Shown here one piece after another: positions 17,471-27,481 of a stretch of DNA of 64,000 bases; the first letter of the stretch is position 1; each line of letters starts with the position of its first letter. The stretch is from an uncultured Siphonobacter sp. (GTDB lineage: Bacteria > Bacteroidota > Bacteroidia > Cytophagales > Spirosomataceae). The notes under the pieces are model-generated. The model did no database searches. It had not been told where the DNA came from and saw nothing but the letters and a program-made list of their open reading frames with translations. The DNA lies in the NCBI GenBank assembly GCA_913774715.1, contig CAJYHS010000086.1, positions 1 to 64,000 of the forward strand, given 5' to 3'. A program made the translations under genes and the position numbers.

Positions 17471-20400
17471 CTAGCGGATGATCACAACTCGCCCGGTAGA
17501 TTTAACAGTGGGGTCGAGGAAGGGATAAGGCTGACCTTTGTCCTGAATTTTCAATTTATAGATATAGGTTCCAATGGGTAACCGACTGCCTCGCTGGTCG
17601 GTGCCGTCCCAATAATAGTCATTTGCTCCGACCTGCAGTTTCTGGGTTTCATTACTAATAACTCTCAGCAATTGACCCTGCAAGTTGTAAATTTCGATGG
17701 ACATGGCATCAGGAATGCTCTCTCCGGTCAGGTTCAAACTAAAGCGGGTGTAATACATGAGCGGATTCGGGCTAACTACGAATTGCTGAATACCCGTTTC
17801 GTTTTTCACGACAAACGTAATGTTATAAGGTCTGGAACCAGCCAGGTTACCCGCAGCATCCGAGCCATTGACCTGGAAGTAATACGTGCCCTCAGGTAAA
17901 TTCTTCGGTTTGTAAGTAGCTCGGAAATCATTTTCAGGTAAAATTTCCCAGGTTAAATTAGGGTTTACGAAGGAAATGCGTTGCAGAGCCGTCGTATCGG
18001 GGAATCTTCGTTGCCAATACAAATCAATTCCCGTCGTATCTGTTCTCAGGGTATACTGGTTCTCATCCTTCAAACGAACCAGAATCGTTGGGTTGGCCGA
18101 AACGTAAGCCCCATTCTGGATAGTCTTTCCATCAAAGGTCACTTCCAGGATCGGAGCTGAGCGATCGGGCTGGGAGTTTGCAATGAGGGTAATCAGATTA
18201 TTCGTATAACTTACCTCGGGTACAATCTGTGGATTAACCGTTACCGCAATGCGGTTCTCGCCCGTAGCTAAATCTGGATAGGTAATAGTTAGCGGGATAT
18301 TTTTCGCCGGGCGTACTTTGTATTGCTTTGTTTGACTCAGGCCGGAAGTGGTATTTGTAAGAACTTCCGTTACCGTAAGTGAATCAGTAAAAAGCTGAGT
18401 ACTGGCCAGATCAAAAGTTAGTTCCTGGGTGTAGGGAGCTCCTTCGGTAAGGTAGGTAGTTAAACTGGGGACATAAGCTGCCTGCCCCTTCAGGTGAAGG
18501 GCTCCTTCGGGAACTTCATCATAGGAAACCAGCCAACGCTTGAGTTGCGGAGCTGTCGGGCCGCTAATCTTTTCTTTCAGACGCAGATAAGGATATTTTT
18601 TGGCATCAACGCCGTTTTTAATATCGGTTAGCGTTGAAGTAAGATTCGAATAAAGTAAGGTTTCGTTGCCCTGATAATCCACCCCGTATACATCCAGCGA
18701 AGATTTCTGCTGAGCATTTTTGAGGACTAACTGACGAATGGCTCCCCATTGCGTAGCGGGTCCAATCAGTGAAGAACTAAGCGTACCATTAGTCGACGTG
18801 CCGGTAAAAATCCAGCGACTGTTTTGTAGTGAGACAACATCAGTAAGGACGTTTTCGAATTGCGTACCGCTACTCTGTGACCAGCCACCCGTGCTACCTT
18901 TGATGTAGGTAAAAGAAGCCGTAGACCATTGGTTATTACTACCTTGAGGCTGATCGGCACTCCGCACCCGCCAGTAATAAACGGTACTATCGGTTGAGAG
19001 TAAAGAAACTTTCCAGCCATCAGCATTGCTAATGGGTAACGTTGTGGTTTTCTTGAATGAACTGGTAAAAGCCGCTGAAGTATCTAATTCAAATACCACT
19101 TGTGGTGTACCACTGGGTACAGCTGCTGGCGTGTATTCCGCAACCAGACGAGCCGTGGGAGTTCCGTTTTCCTGACTTCCTACAATAGCAAAGTCGTGAG
19201 GTAACAGCGTAAGGGCCAGGGATCCCGGAAGTACCACATTCAAAGTGGCTTTGTTATTCTGTTTTGATAGTTCCTCTAATTGATTGTTGGCGTCAATGGT
19301 CACATCAAATCGCGTATTGCCCCCTGCCTGAATCTGATTGTTAACCGTAAAATAAATTGTATCCTGATAAGCAATGGCGGGGTATTGTTTACTTCCCAGA
19401 TCTATTTCTCGTCCATTGGAAAGCGTCCGTTTCAGATTAACCGTGAAAGGTTTATTTACATTCTTACCCAAATTGCTAACCACAATCCCTACCTGAAAAG
19501 AATCGGTAACAACCGTAGCCGGGTTATGAATGAAAAGAGTATTACTGGAAACTGCGTAATCCGGTTTCTTATAAGGAAAAGGAATGATAGCTGGATCGCC
19601 TTGTAATACGAATTGCTGAGCATGACCCAGGGCCATCTCATCAGGATAAGCTTTTAGATAACTACGAATGGCATTCATAACAGAGGTGCCGAAGGATTCG
19701 CCCAGGCCCAGTTCCGTCGTAAACATTTCGTTAAACAAATTTCTGGTGTATCCATCCAAATAGGAGGGAAACCCACTAAAGCTCGTAGCTATTGCCAGAA
19801 TAGCTCCGCGATCGGCAGTATTTACCCAATCAGTTGTTAAGGGAACCGGCGTAAGAGAGGAATTAAAAATATTTCCAGCATCGCAACCATTGATGATCAT
19901 GATAGGGTATTTGCCCTTATTCCGATACCCTAACTCATCGTTAGTAACGTAGCCAACGTCAATATCGGAGATTTGAGGGGCAGCATGTCCGAAAAAAGTA
20001 ATGATGCCAAGTCCCTGATTCACTTCTTTTGAAATATTAATGAATTCTACAGGGTCGTCTGTTTTTTTGGAAATTGTTGAAACGCGGGCTCCCAGATTTC
20101 TTTGTTGGGAAGTATTCGTATACCCTTGAGTATAGTTTCGGAAAAGGACTAATTCGGAAGCGGATCGGCCACCGCTTAAGTTGAGAAACGTTTTCTTCCA
20201 AAGAGCAGGGGCCTGCTGTTCGTATTCTTTAACTTTATTCAGGTAAGTCAGAACCTCAGCTGGCGTAGTAGCATTAAGTCTACCAATGGGTACTGCCGGT
20301 ACATTCGCTTCTTTAAGCCCCTGAACCGTCACAATGTCTGAACCTGGCCACCCTCCGGCAGGGACGAAGTTGAGCGTATGAAAATTAGCAACCTGACGCA

Positions 20401-21886
20401 AGTATTGCGGGAAGATACCTCTGCCAACAAGGAATAAATGGGGCGTTTTCCCACTTTGAAGCATATAATCAACGAAGTGCCGAATGGCTAGTACGCCCTT
20501 TTCTCCGTAATTGAACTGATCTGCCAGATGATCAATATCAACGACCAGCGTATCGTGTTTACCACCCGCTTCTGAGGCACGGTATCCGGCATAAGCCTTA
20601 ACAACGTCGGGGTAGCTACCTGCTGATTTCTGCAATCGTTTATCGGTTACAATCAGGTAATTGGCCTTTGCCGGGTCAATCTTCCGAAAACTTACCCGTT
20701 TGATGGAGGACACATTCCGGATTTGTCGATTTACCCAAAGCCTACGTTCAGAAGAGGTTTGTGGAACAACAGCTGATAGCGTACCTTCCGCAAAACTGGA
20801 AGGAATACGTTTTACTGCGTTTAGTTGGGTAACATCAAAAATCTGGTCTGCGTCGGAAGACTGAGTGATTTGGACGAACGAGTTATTCCCACTATTTACG
20901 CGTAAACGTAAAGCTTTCCCACCAGTCACCCCCTCCATAGATAGAAGCTGAGGATACGATAACTGCCCGTAAACCAGATAGCAATATTCATTAGTAGTAG
21001 CCGGGGCAGCCGAGATGTTGACGAATGCATTCGTTCCCAGATCGGTCCATTCTAATTCCTGCTTGAATAGAGGTATACCATAGTTCGAGAAGGTGACATT
21101 TCCAACTACCCGGCTGGGGTTGTTGGTAGCTCCTGCTTTTATAGTAAGATTGTGGGGATCAGGCGTGCCTCCGTAGAGCGATAGCTGCAATTGAGGTTTA
21201 TTTCCACTTCCATACGGTTTGGAAATATTAAAGGCATAGGTTCTATTCGTACCATTCGTGATTCGGGAATCAGTATAACCCTTACCACCCTCATAGGTAC
21301 TGATAGTCATCCCCGACAAGTAGCGAACACCGATAGGATACGTAGGTCCTACTGGATAAACGGTCGTAAAAAGAAGTAGCTGATCATGCCAATGGTAGGG
21401 TTCCGGTTGTAACCCGGAGGTAGGTTGCTGGGCAACGGTTTCCATCCGTTTTCCTCGGCCATTATCCAGTCGGAAGGTTAAGTAATAAAAAGTGGTATCC
21501 GTAAAAAGACTGATTTTAGGGTTGGTGTGAAGTTTAGGATCCCGATAAAGTACTGAATCACGTGCTCCATCATTGGGAATACCATAGAACTCCACATAAT
21601 CAGTGGGGTCAAATGAACCATCCTCCTGACCACTTACGGTAATAGCCTGCTCAGAGCCCTGTTTGTACAATTGGTAGGTAACAGGATTCTTTTCGGTCGG
21701 GAATCCGACACTCTTGAGCTGATCATACGTAACTCGGAAAATGCCTTTCTCTGTAATAGGAATCTTAAAATAAGGCTGATCGTAATTGATCCATTCATTG
21801 CCATAACGGGCAGTTTGGGCATGAGATACCTTGAAGGTTAAAGAAAAAAGAAAGGTAAGATAAAACAGGTAACGATTAAACAACAT
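17471..21886 (-). CDS. C25-family cysteine peptidase, PorU/PorU2-like type IX secretion sortase
   Basis: The 1471-residue exported protein has a signal peptide (residues about 1-23). The central gingipain-type C25 domain has the catalytic pair H634 (FFGHAA) and C668 (NGCDAG). Beta-sandwich repeats follow (CARDB-like and fibronectin-like, about 770-1330). A C-terminal FlgD-Ig/type IX CTD module begins at VSPNP and ends RVVIIR. In Porphyromonas, PorU removes the CTD of type IX cargo and attaches it to A-LPS. The length here, well above PorU's roughly 1150, fits the PorU2 subgroup of Cytophagales; the sortase role of that subgroup is inferred. The start lies 9 bp downstream of the membrane-protein gene, so the two are probably co-transcribed. 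Confidence 0.8.
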   Translation of the reverse strand: MLFNRYLFYLTFLFSLTFKVSHAQTARYGNEWINYDQPYFKIPITEKGIFRVTYDQLKSVGFPTEKNPVTYQLYKQGSEQAITVSGQEDGSFDPTDYVEFYGIPNDGARDSVLYRDPKLHTNPKISLFTDTTFYYLTFRLDNGRGKRMETVAQQPTSGLQPEPYHWHDQLLLFTTVYPVGPTYPIGVRYLSGMTISTYEGGKGYTDSRITNGTNRTYAFNISKPYGSGNKPQLQLSLYGGTPDPHNLTIKAGATNNPSRVVGNVTFSNYGIPLFKQELEWTDLGTNAFVNISAAPATTNEYCYLVYGQLSYPQLLSMEGVTGGKALRLRVNSGNNSFVQITQSSDADQIFDVTQLNAVKRIPSSFAEGTLSAVVPQTSSERRLWVNRQIRNVSSIKRVSFRKIDPAKANYLIVTDKRLQKSAGSYPDVVKAYAGYRASEAGGKHDTLVVDIDHLADQFNYGEKGVLAIRHFVDYMLQSGKTPHLFLVGRGIFPQYLRQVANFHTLNFVPAGGWPGSDIVTVQGLKEANVPAVPIGRLNATTPAEVLTYLNKVKEYEQQAPALWKKTFLNLSGGRSASELVLFRNYTQGYTNTSQQRNLGARVSTISKKTDDPVEFINISKEVNQGLGIITFFGHAAPQISDIDVGYVTNDELGYRNKGKYPIMIINGCDAGNIFNSSLTPVPLTTDWVNTADRGAILAIATSFSGFPSYLDGYTRNLFNEMFTTELGLGESFGTSVMNAIRSYLKAYPDEMALGHAQQFVLQGDPAIIPFPYKKPDYAVSSNTLFIHNPATVVTDSFQVGIVVSNLGKNVNKPFTVNLKRTLSNGREIDLGSKQYPAIAYQDTIYFTVNNQIQAGGNTRFDVTIDANNQLEELSKQNNKATLNVVLPGSLALTLLPHDFAIVGSQENGTPTARLVAEYTPAAVPSGTPQVVFELDTSAAFTSSFKKTTTLPISNADGWKVSLLSTDSTVYYWRVRSADQPQGSNNQWSTASFTYIKGSTGGWSQSSGTQFENVLTDVVSLQNSRWIFTGTSTNGTLSSSLIGPATQWGAIRQLVLKNAQQKSSLDVYGVDYQGNETLLYSNLTSTLTDIKNGVDAKKYPYLRLKEKISGPTAPQLKRWLVSYDEVPEGALHLKGQAAYVPSLTTYLTEGAPYTQELTFDLASTQLFTDSLTVTEVLTNTTSGLSQTKQYKVRPAKNIPLTITYPDLATGENRIAVTVNPQIVPEVSYTNNLITLIANSQPDRSAPILEVTFDGKTIQNGAYVSANPTILVRLKDENQYTLRTDTTGIDLYWQRRFPDTTALQRISFVNPNLTWEILPENDFRATYKPKNLPEGTYYFQVNGSDAAGNLAGSRPYNITFVVKNETGIQQFVVSPNPLMYYTRFSLNLTGESIPDAMSIEIYNLQGQLLRVISNETQKLQVGANDYYWDGTDQRGSRLPIGTYIYKLKIQDKGQPYPFLDPTVKSTGRVVIIR

Positions 21887-21895
21887 ATAGATCGA

Positions 21896-23059
21896 TTAAA
21901 TAACGGGGATAAGTTTTTGTAGTAAGGTATGCAATTTAGTTAAATCTTTGGGGAGTAGATTCGTGACGGTCACCGTAAGGAAAAATACAGTGACTGGTGT
22001 TTGAACCCTACTCCAGAGATTCGAACGGGATGGATGAGAAAGCCAGTCTATTCCGGCAACAAGCCAAAGAACAGTAACTGGTGCCAGAAGTCGATAGGTT
22101 AACATATCGAACGCACTGAAAAAACGCAAATAGAATATAATGGATAAATACAGCCCACCTGTAATAAATAATAGCTTAGGTAATGAAAAATCAGCAGAAA
22201 TACGGAAAATATGATCTTTATAAATACGAAAAATATATAGGAATAAACTTGCTTGAATAACAAAACCAATAATGGCCAAAGGGTCGGGTAAATTAGCATC
22301 GCGAAGAAGTATGAATTCATTGATAAGTCCTGGTATGACCAATAGCAGAACTTCCCTCCACGGTTTGATTTCATCGATTCTGTTTCCACCCCATACCAGA
22401 TTTCCTTTATATTTATTCAATTGAAAATATAAGTAATAACCAATGGTTACAAGTGCAGAATTTGTAAATAGATATCTGGCTAGCTTGTATTGCTTTTTCC
22501 ATACAAAAAAGAGCGAAAGTATGCCTAGTAAAATTCCTATAAAAGATCCAATATATCTGATTAAAAAAGTAATGTAGATCAATATGAAATATAGAAACTT
22601 GCTTACTATTGCTGTTTTTATATCTCTTTTATTAATCTGATCGTATAGAAGATAGGTGCCTATTAATAATAATGAGATGAAAGCAGTCTCCGACCAGGTA
22701 TAAGAAGCCATTCGGCATAGATACCCAATAACTAAAGAAATAGTGAAAGCTCTATGTTTATATCTTCTGTAAAAGAAATGGAGTATTATATAGATGAAAA
22801 TAATATTAACTAGTTTAGATGCCCATAAAACTGATATAGGTAATAAAGAATAAACCAGAAGAATACACGAAGAATAGCCAAGAGGCCAGAGTGAATTCCA
22901 TTTGCCATTGAATAGGTATCCCTTTCCTGCATACATCGACAGGGCAGATTCCAGATACGCATAGGAATCTGGACTTCGCCCATAATCTGGCATGAAAAAT
23001 ACAGCCATAAGTATAAGAACCGTGTAGAAAAGGGCTAATGCTACAAGCTTTAGTTTCAT
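21896..23059 (-). CDS. Polytopic membrane protein, GT-C/PMT-like glycosyltransferase fold
   Basis: The 387-residue protein has about ten hydrophobic helices. The first periplasmic loop holds GRSPDSYAYLESA, in the position of the acidic motif of GT-C enzymes that use polyprenyl-phosphate sugars. No catalytic assignment is possible beyond that. It lies 6 bp after the acyltransferase gene and 9 bp before the PorU-like gene, giving a tight three-gene string. The DNA is visibly richer in A/T than its neighbours, as is common for surface-polysaccharide genes acquired by transfer. A plausible role is glycan modification of the envelope or of type IX cargo anchors; this is inference. Confidence 0.55.
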   Translation of the reverse strand: MKLKLVALALFYTVLILMAVFFMPDYGRSPDSYAYLESALSMYAGKGYLFNGKWNSLWPLGYSSCILLVYSLLPISVLWASKLVNIIFIYIILHFFYRRYKHRAFTISLVIGYLCRMASYTWSETAFISLLLIGTYLLYDQINKRDIKTAIVSKFLYFILIYITFLIRYIGSFIGILLGILSLFFVWKKQYKLARYLFTNSALVTIGYYLYFQLNKYKGNLVWGGNRIDEIKPWREVLLLVIPGLINEFILLRDANLPDPLAIIGFVIQASLFLYIFRIYKDHIFRISADFSLPKLLFITGGLYLSIIFYLRFFSAFDMLTYRLLAPVTVLWLVAGIDWLSHPSRSNLWSRVQTPVTVFFLTVTVTNLLPKDLTKLHTLLQKLIPVI

Positions 23060-23065
23060 AGAAAA

Positions 23066-24055
23066 TCAATGGTAAGGCTTAGTATCAAAGCGGATTTTTT
23101 TCTGGAAATACTTTTCAACGGTTAGATGATAAAGGTAGGCGAAGCCCATGCAACCGAAGACACTAATGACTAAGATCAAAACTCTGGAAGTATCAGAGGT
23201 ATAATATCGGCTTGTCAAATGAGTTAGCCTTGTGCCAACAGGAATATGGGTCAAAAACAAAGCATATGAAATTTGACTAAGAAAAGGAACAGTAGGTAGA
23301 TTCCATCTAAATGCTATGACAAAAAATGAAAAACACACGCCAATCAAGTGGATGGGGTCTTGTTGATGCACATAAATGGATATGCTGAGTAAAAGTATAA
23401 ATGTAATAAATAAAGTGTGTTTAGAAATTGATTTTTCAAGATAAATCCAGGCTAATATACCCAATGAGAAAAGAGAAAAATCTCTAAACACAATATAAAT
23501 ATTAGGAGTAAATAAACCAAGAGAAGACAGTACTACCAATAATATGACCTGATGAATGGTGGGCCATTGAATGAAAAATGGAGCAATTATACCAATTAAT
23601 AAATAGAATTGCCATTCTACAAATAAGGTCCAATAAGAACTGTTTAAGAACGGTAAATTAAATAAATAATTGATATGAAATAGATTGGAAAAAATGGTAG
23701 GTAAATCTAAAATAAATGGATTGCCCCGGTAAGATTGAGAAAGAGTTGATAGGTAATTTAAAGCTATAACTAGAAGAACTGAACTGATGAAAGCAGGTTC
23801 AAGGCGTATATATCGACGTTTTAGAAAATTAAAATAGTTTTCTATAGTATATCGATGCCTATAAAGAGAATGTATAATGACATACCCACTAATGACTCGA
23901 AAAGTCAGGACATTGAAAGGATTTTTATAGACGATCTGTCCTAGGAAAAAGTCAGGCGTAAAGAGATGATCTGAAGCCAAATGAAATATGCAGATGGAAA
24001 GACTAGTGATTCCTCTGATTGTTTCAATGGATTGTATTTTCTTGCCCGAAGTCAT
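23066..24055 (-). CDS. Acyltransferase family 3 membrane protein
   Basis: The 329-residue polytopic protein begins with the family signature IRGITSLSICIFHL (residues about 13-26), in which Arg and His of the R-X10-H motif are both present. About ten transmembrane helices follow. The family O-acetylates or succinylates cell-surface sugars from cytosolic acyl-CoA. It is the first gene of the string that leads into the GT-C-like and PorU-like genes. Its base composition is as AT-rich as the next gene. No promoter match was found upstream. The start ATG 24055 gives a short cytosolic lead before the signature, as is usual. Confidence 0.8.
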   Translation of the reverse strand: MTSGKKIQSIETIRGITSLSICIFHLASDHLFTPDFFLGQIVYKNPFNVLTFRVISGYVIIHSLYRHRYTIENYFNFLKRRYIRLEPAFISSVLLVIALNYLSTLSQSYRGNPFILDLPTIFSNLFHINYLFNLPFLNSSYWTLFVEWQFYLLIGIIAPFFIQWPTIHQVILLVVLSSLGLFTPNIYIVFRDFSLFSLGILAWIYLEKSISKHTLFITFILLLSISIYVHQQDPIHLIGVCFSFFVIAFRWNLPTVPFLSQISYALFLTHIPVGTRLTHLTSRYYTSDTSRVLILVISVFGCMGFAYLYHLTVEKYFQKKIRFDTKPYH

Positions 24056-24281
24056 TTTAAAAACTTATTATACGGGTCTACTCCTGAAGTATCGCTTCCT
24101 GCAGATACAAGCATTTGTGTGGCGTGAAGACTCTTAAAAGAAAGCTAAAAGACCCTCAGCGTATACTCTGAGCAGATTATCCCTGGCTGGATACACGGAT
24201 TATGACTAATGTACTTTTCAAAAGTACTTCACCACTTTTTGACATTTGTTAGCTTTCCAAAAAAATATTTTACCAACTACC

Positions 24282-24312
24282 TTGCATTACAAAGTACCTG
24301 CTATTACTTTTG
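24282..24312 (+). promoter_or_regulatory. Promoter of the padR-pspC unit
   Basis: TTG (24282-24284), a 20-bp spacer, then TACTTTTG (24305-24312), an exact -7 match. Transcription would start near 24319, about 80 nt before padR. The rest of the 24056-24399 gap shows no gene that I can support. Confidence 0.6.
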
Positions 24313-24399
24313 TCTCAGAAACCGGATTAGGATTCTCACTCTAATCAGATCCTATGTACAGAGGGCGGAGAGTGGGAACCTCTTTAAACAATACGCGAA

Positions 24400-24741
24400 A
24401 TGAACCTGGAAAATGCTCAAGTGCAAATGCGGAAGGGGATTCTTGAGTTCTGCATTCTGCACATCATCTCGCGGGGAGAGGTTTATGCCTCAAACATGCT
24501 GGAAGAACTGACAGCGGCAAAAATCATGGTCGTTGAAGGTACTCTTTACCCCTTGTTGACCCGCCTGAAAAACTCAGGGCTACTGGATTACAAATGGGTA
24601 GAATCCTCATCAGGCCCCCCGCGAAAATATTATATTCTGACAGATAGTGGCCGGGAATTTCTAACGCAGCTGCAAAGCACGTGGGAAGAGCTTCAAATGT
24701 CAGTAAATCAGATTGTTACAAACGAACCGAAGGGCGAATAG
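24400..24741 (+). CDS. PadR-family transcriptional regulator
   Basis: The 113-residue DNA-binding protein has a winged helix-turn-helix across residues about 10-90. Typical segments are GILEFCILHIIS, VVEGTLYPLLTRLKNSGLL and RKYYILTDSGREFL. PadR proteins are usually repressors that autoregulate and control an adjacent membrane or efflux gene. The PspC-domain gene follows after 80 bp on the same strand without a terminator, so it is the likely target. The short C-terminal helix would mediate dimerisation. No dyad operator was recognised with confidence at the promoter. Confidence 0.9.
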   Translation: MNLENAQVQMRKGILEFCILHIISRGEVYASNMLEELTAAKIMVVEGTLYPLLTRLKNSGLLDYKWVESSSGPPRKYYILTDSGREFLTQLQSTWEELQMSVNQIVTNEPKGE

Positions 24742-24821
24742 GGGAAGAGAATGCAGTCATAACCCTACATCTCTTTCCGGATTCTACCATTCCATCATGC
24801 TAACATTCAGTCGTTGAACCA

Positions 24822-27347
24822 ATGAAAAAGACCATATCCATCACCATTGCAGGAGTTGTTTTCCACATCGAGGAAGACGGCTACGACCGCCTGCAAGGCT
24901 ATCTGGAGTCCATTAAACGCTATTTTTCTACTTACGAAGGCAGTGCCGAAATCATTGAAGATATCGAAGCCCGTATCGCAGAGAAATTTTTCGATAAGGT
25001 CAAAAAAGAAGAAAAACAGGCGATTACTTCCGAAGATGTGGATCAGCTGATTCAATCGATGGGGACGGTAGCCGATTTTGAGGCCATCGAAGAAGAAGAA
25101 GATTTCGGTGCTCCCAAGTCAACGTATACACAGGCAGGTGCAGAAAGTCAGCAAACCTACTCACACGTAGGTTCGGCTTCAGCAGGTTCGCAGCAAGCGG
25201 TTCCTCCAACTCAGAAACGCCTCTATCGGGATACGAAACGTAAGGTGCTGGGTGGCGTTTGTGCCGGAATTGCCCATTATCTCAACGTTGATCAGCTCTG
25301 GGTTCGTTTGGCTGCTTTATTGCTGTTCATCGGCCTGCCTATTTTTGGCGGCTGGTCCAATACGGCTGACTTTTTCGGCCCTCTGAGCGGTATTGTGTTC
25401 ATTATTTACATTGCCTGCTGGGTGTCGTTTCCAGGGAATGCGAATCTGGAAGAAGACGAAAAGCTGCGTAAACTCTACCGCGATCCCGAGCGGAAAGCGT
25501 TGGGCGGGGTAGCCGCTGGCGTAGCGGCTTATACCGGCTGGGATTTAGGAATCATCCGTTTTGTTTGGGTCATCAGTATTCTGTTTTTCGGTACCGGCAT
25601 GATCCTGTATTTCGTATTATGGATCATTACCCCTACGGCTAAAACACTAACGGACCGGATGAAGATGCAGGGTGAGCCTATTACCCTGAATAACATTGAA
25701 ACGAATATTAAACGGACACTGAATGTCGAAAATCAATCCGTTGAAAGTACGTTGACTAAGGTTTTATTGTTCCCTTTTCGGGCCTTGGCAGCTATTTTCG
25801 AAGGATTAGGACCCTTCTTTACGTTTTTACTGGTATTAGCCCGTATTGTAGTAGGCCTGATCCTTCTGGGCTGCGGAATTGCCAGCGTGGTCTCTTTATT
25901 AATCGCTTTAGGTGCTGCCATCGGATTCGCAGGTTGGGAAGATGTACCCGTGTCAGTGGGGATGCCCATTAGTTTCATAAGAGATGCCTCGCCCTGGATG
26001 TTCATCCTGGCCTTCCTCGGAGCCGTAGTTCCTGCGTTGGCAATGGGTCTGGCTGGACTATCGTTACTGACTAAACAGAATTACTTCAAACCACTGGTTT
26101 GGCAGACTTTACTGGGGTTATTCCTGATTGGCTCTATTGGTTCAGGAATTATGATTCCACAATACGTTTCCAATTTCGCCCGTAAGGGAGTCGTAGAGAA
26201 AACGCGATTTATTGATACCGAAAATACGCCAGTCTTTGATATAGACGAACAGTCTGGTGACGATTTTGAAGATTTCTACAGCTCACAGGTAACCTTGGAA
26301 GGTTACGAAGGCACAGAAATCAAGCTGGTGGAAGAATTTTCAAGCCGTGGGCGTACGGCAAAAGAAGCCCGTGAAAGAGCAGCTCAGCTCACGCACCAGA
26401 TCACTCAGAAAGATTCGCTGGTAACGATTGCAAGAAATTTCGTTGCTCCTGATGATATTCCTTTCCGCAAACCTGAATTAAACATCAGACTATTCATTCC
26501 TTATGAGAAAGAATTCAGCATGACAGAATCTTTTGCGAGATATGTAACAAATCGTTTTCCGAATGCGATGTTCGATGAGAATATGTTTGCCGGATCAATC
26601 TGGAAATATACCCGTGATGGTGAGTTGATCTGTCTGAATCGCTCCGTTCCTCAGGATGAGGATAATTATAGTATTGATGATGACAGTGATCACTCCTATG
26701 AGTCGAGTATTGGTCGGGGTGTACCGCAGGAGTATAACCTGGAAGGATTTACAAATCTGGACATTTCAGGTGGATATGCGGTAGAAGTGAAGCGTGGGTC
26801 ATCTTTCAAGGTAACCGTTTATGCGGAAAACGAACGTAAACTGGAAGATGTTAGTGTGAAAGTTTCGGGTAATACACTGGTTATTAACCGTAAAAATCGC
26901 CTGGGCTTTAGCTTCAGAAACAGTCGGGAAAGCATTCGCATTGAAATGCCTGCTCTGGAAGAAGTAGAGTTTGTAGGAGCCGTTTCTGCGACAGTAAAAG
27001 GCTTTGATAATGTGAAAAACATCGAGCTGGCGGGTGCTTCTAAATCAACCTTCTCAGGCTTAAATGCCGATCAAATGGATGTAAATGTACACGGTGCTGC
27101 CCGCCTGACCTTATTAGGCTCGGCTCGACAACTGAAAGCAGATATTTCGGGAGCCTCGCGTCTTGAAGCTTTTGCCCTGAAAGCCAATGACGTAGAAGTA
27201 GATGCTTCGGGTGCTTCAAAAGCCCACGTAATGGCTAATACAAATCTGAATGCTACTGCTTCAGGAGCCAGCCGAATCAATTACAAAGGCAACGCAAAAG
27301 TAGAAGAAAGTCACTCGGGCGGAAGTTCAGTGAATCGTGAAGAATAA
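24822..27347 (+). CDS. Tandem PspC-domain membrane protein with C-terminal DUF2807 (GIN) head
   Basis: This is an 841-residue protein. An N-terminal soluble domain (about 1-85) is followed by two PspC modules, KRLYRDTKRKVLGGVCAGIA (about 130-205) and RKLYRDPERKALGGVAAGVA (about 215-275). Further transmembrane helices cover about 310-450. Then comes a soluble region and a DUF2807 beta-helix head (about 640-830) made of repeated short strands such as ELAGASKSTFSG and VDASGASKAHV. PspC domains sense or relay envelope stress in other bacteria. The PadR-PspC-DUF2807 arrangement is common in Bacteroidota, but its signal is unknown. Terminator at 27383-27424. Confidence 0.85.
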   Translation: MKKTISITIAGVVFHIEEDGYDRLQGYLESIKRYFSTYEGSAEIIEDIEARIAEKFFDKVKKEEKQAITSEDVDQLIQSMGTVADFEAIEEEEDFGAPKSTYTQAGAESQQTYSHVGSASAGSQQAVPPTQKRLYRDTKRKVLGGVCAGIAHYLNVDQLWVRLAALLLFIGLPIFGGWSNTADFFGPLSGIVFIIYIACWVSFPGNANLEEDEKLRKLYRDPERKALGGVAAGVAAYTGWDLGIIRFVWVISILFFGTGMILYFVLWIITPTAKTLTDRMKMQGEPITLNNIETNIKRTLNVENQSVESTLTKVLLFPFRALAAIFEGLGPFFTFLLVLARIVVGLILLGCGIASVVSLLIALGAAIGFAGWEDVPVSVGMPISFIRDASPWMFILAFLGAVVPALAMGLAGLSLLTKQNYFKPLVWQTLLGLFLIGSIGSGIMIPQYVSNFARKGVVEKTRFIDTENTPVFDIDEQSGDDFEDFYSSQVTLEGYEGTEIKLVEEFSSRGRTAKEARERAAQLTHQITQKDSLVTIARNFVAPDDIPFRKPELNIRLFIPYEKEFSMTESFARYVTNRFPNAMFDENMFAGSIWKYTRDGELICLNRSVPQDEDNYSIDDDSDHSYESSIGRGVPQEYNLEGFTNLDISGGYAVEVKRGSSFKVTVYAENERKLEDVSVKVSGNTLVINRKNRLGFSFRNSRESIRIEMPALEEVEFVGAVSATVKGFDNVKNIELAGASKSTFSGLNADQMDVNVHGAARLTLLGSARQLKADISGASRLEAFALKANDVEVDASGASKAHVMANTNLNATASGASRINYKGNAKVEESHSGGSSVNREE

Positions 27348-27382
27348 GTAAGAAGAGAGAATAGTAGTTATTTCTCGAAATG

Positions 27383-27424
27383 AAAAAACCCTGTCAAGGC
27401 ACCTAGGCCAAGGCAGGGTTTTTT
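27383..27424 (+). terminator. Terminator after the PspC gene
   Basis: AAAAAACCCTG (27383-27393) pairs with CAGGGTTTTTT (27414-27424) around a 20-nt loop. Confidence 0.8.
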
Positions 27425-27481
27425 CGTTATTTACAGCAATCAATCTTCGATGACTTCAAACCGAAAACGGTCTAGTAGCTT

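Noticed and set aside
24209-24403. 64-codon plus-strand frame ending at the padR start
   Set aside because: The padR promoter lies inside it and the translation has no protein-like pattern.
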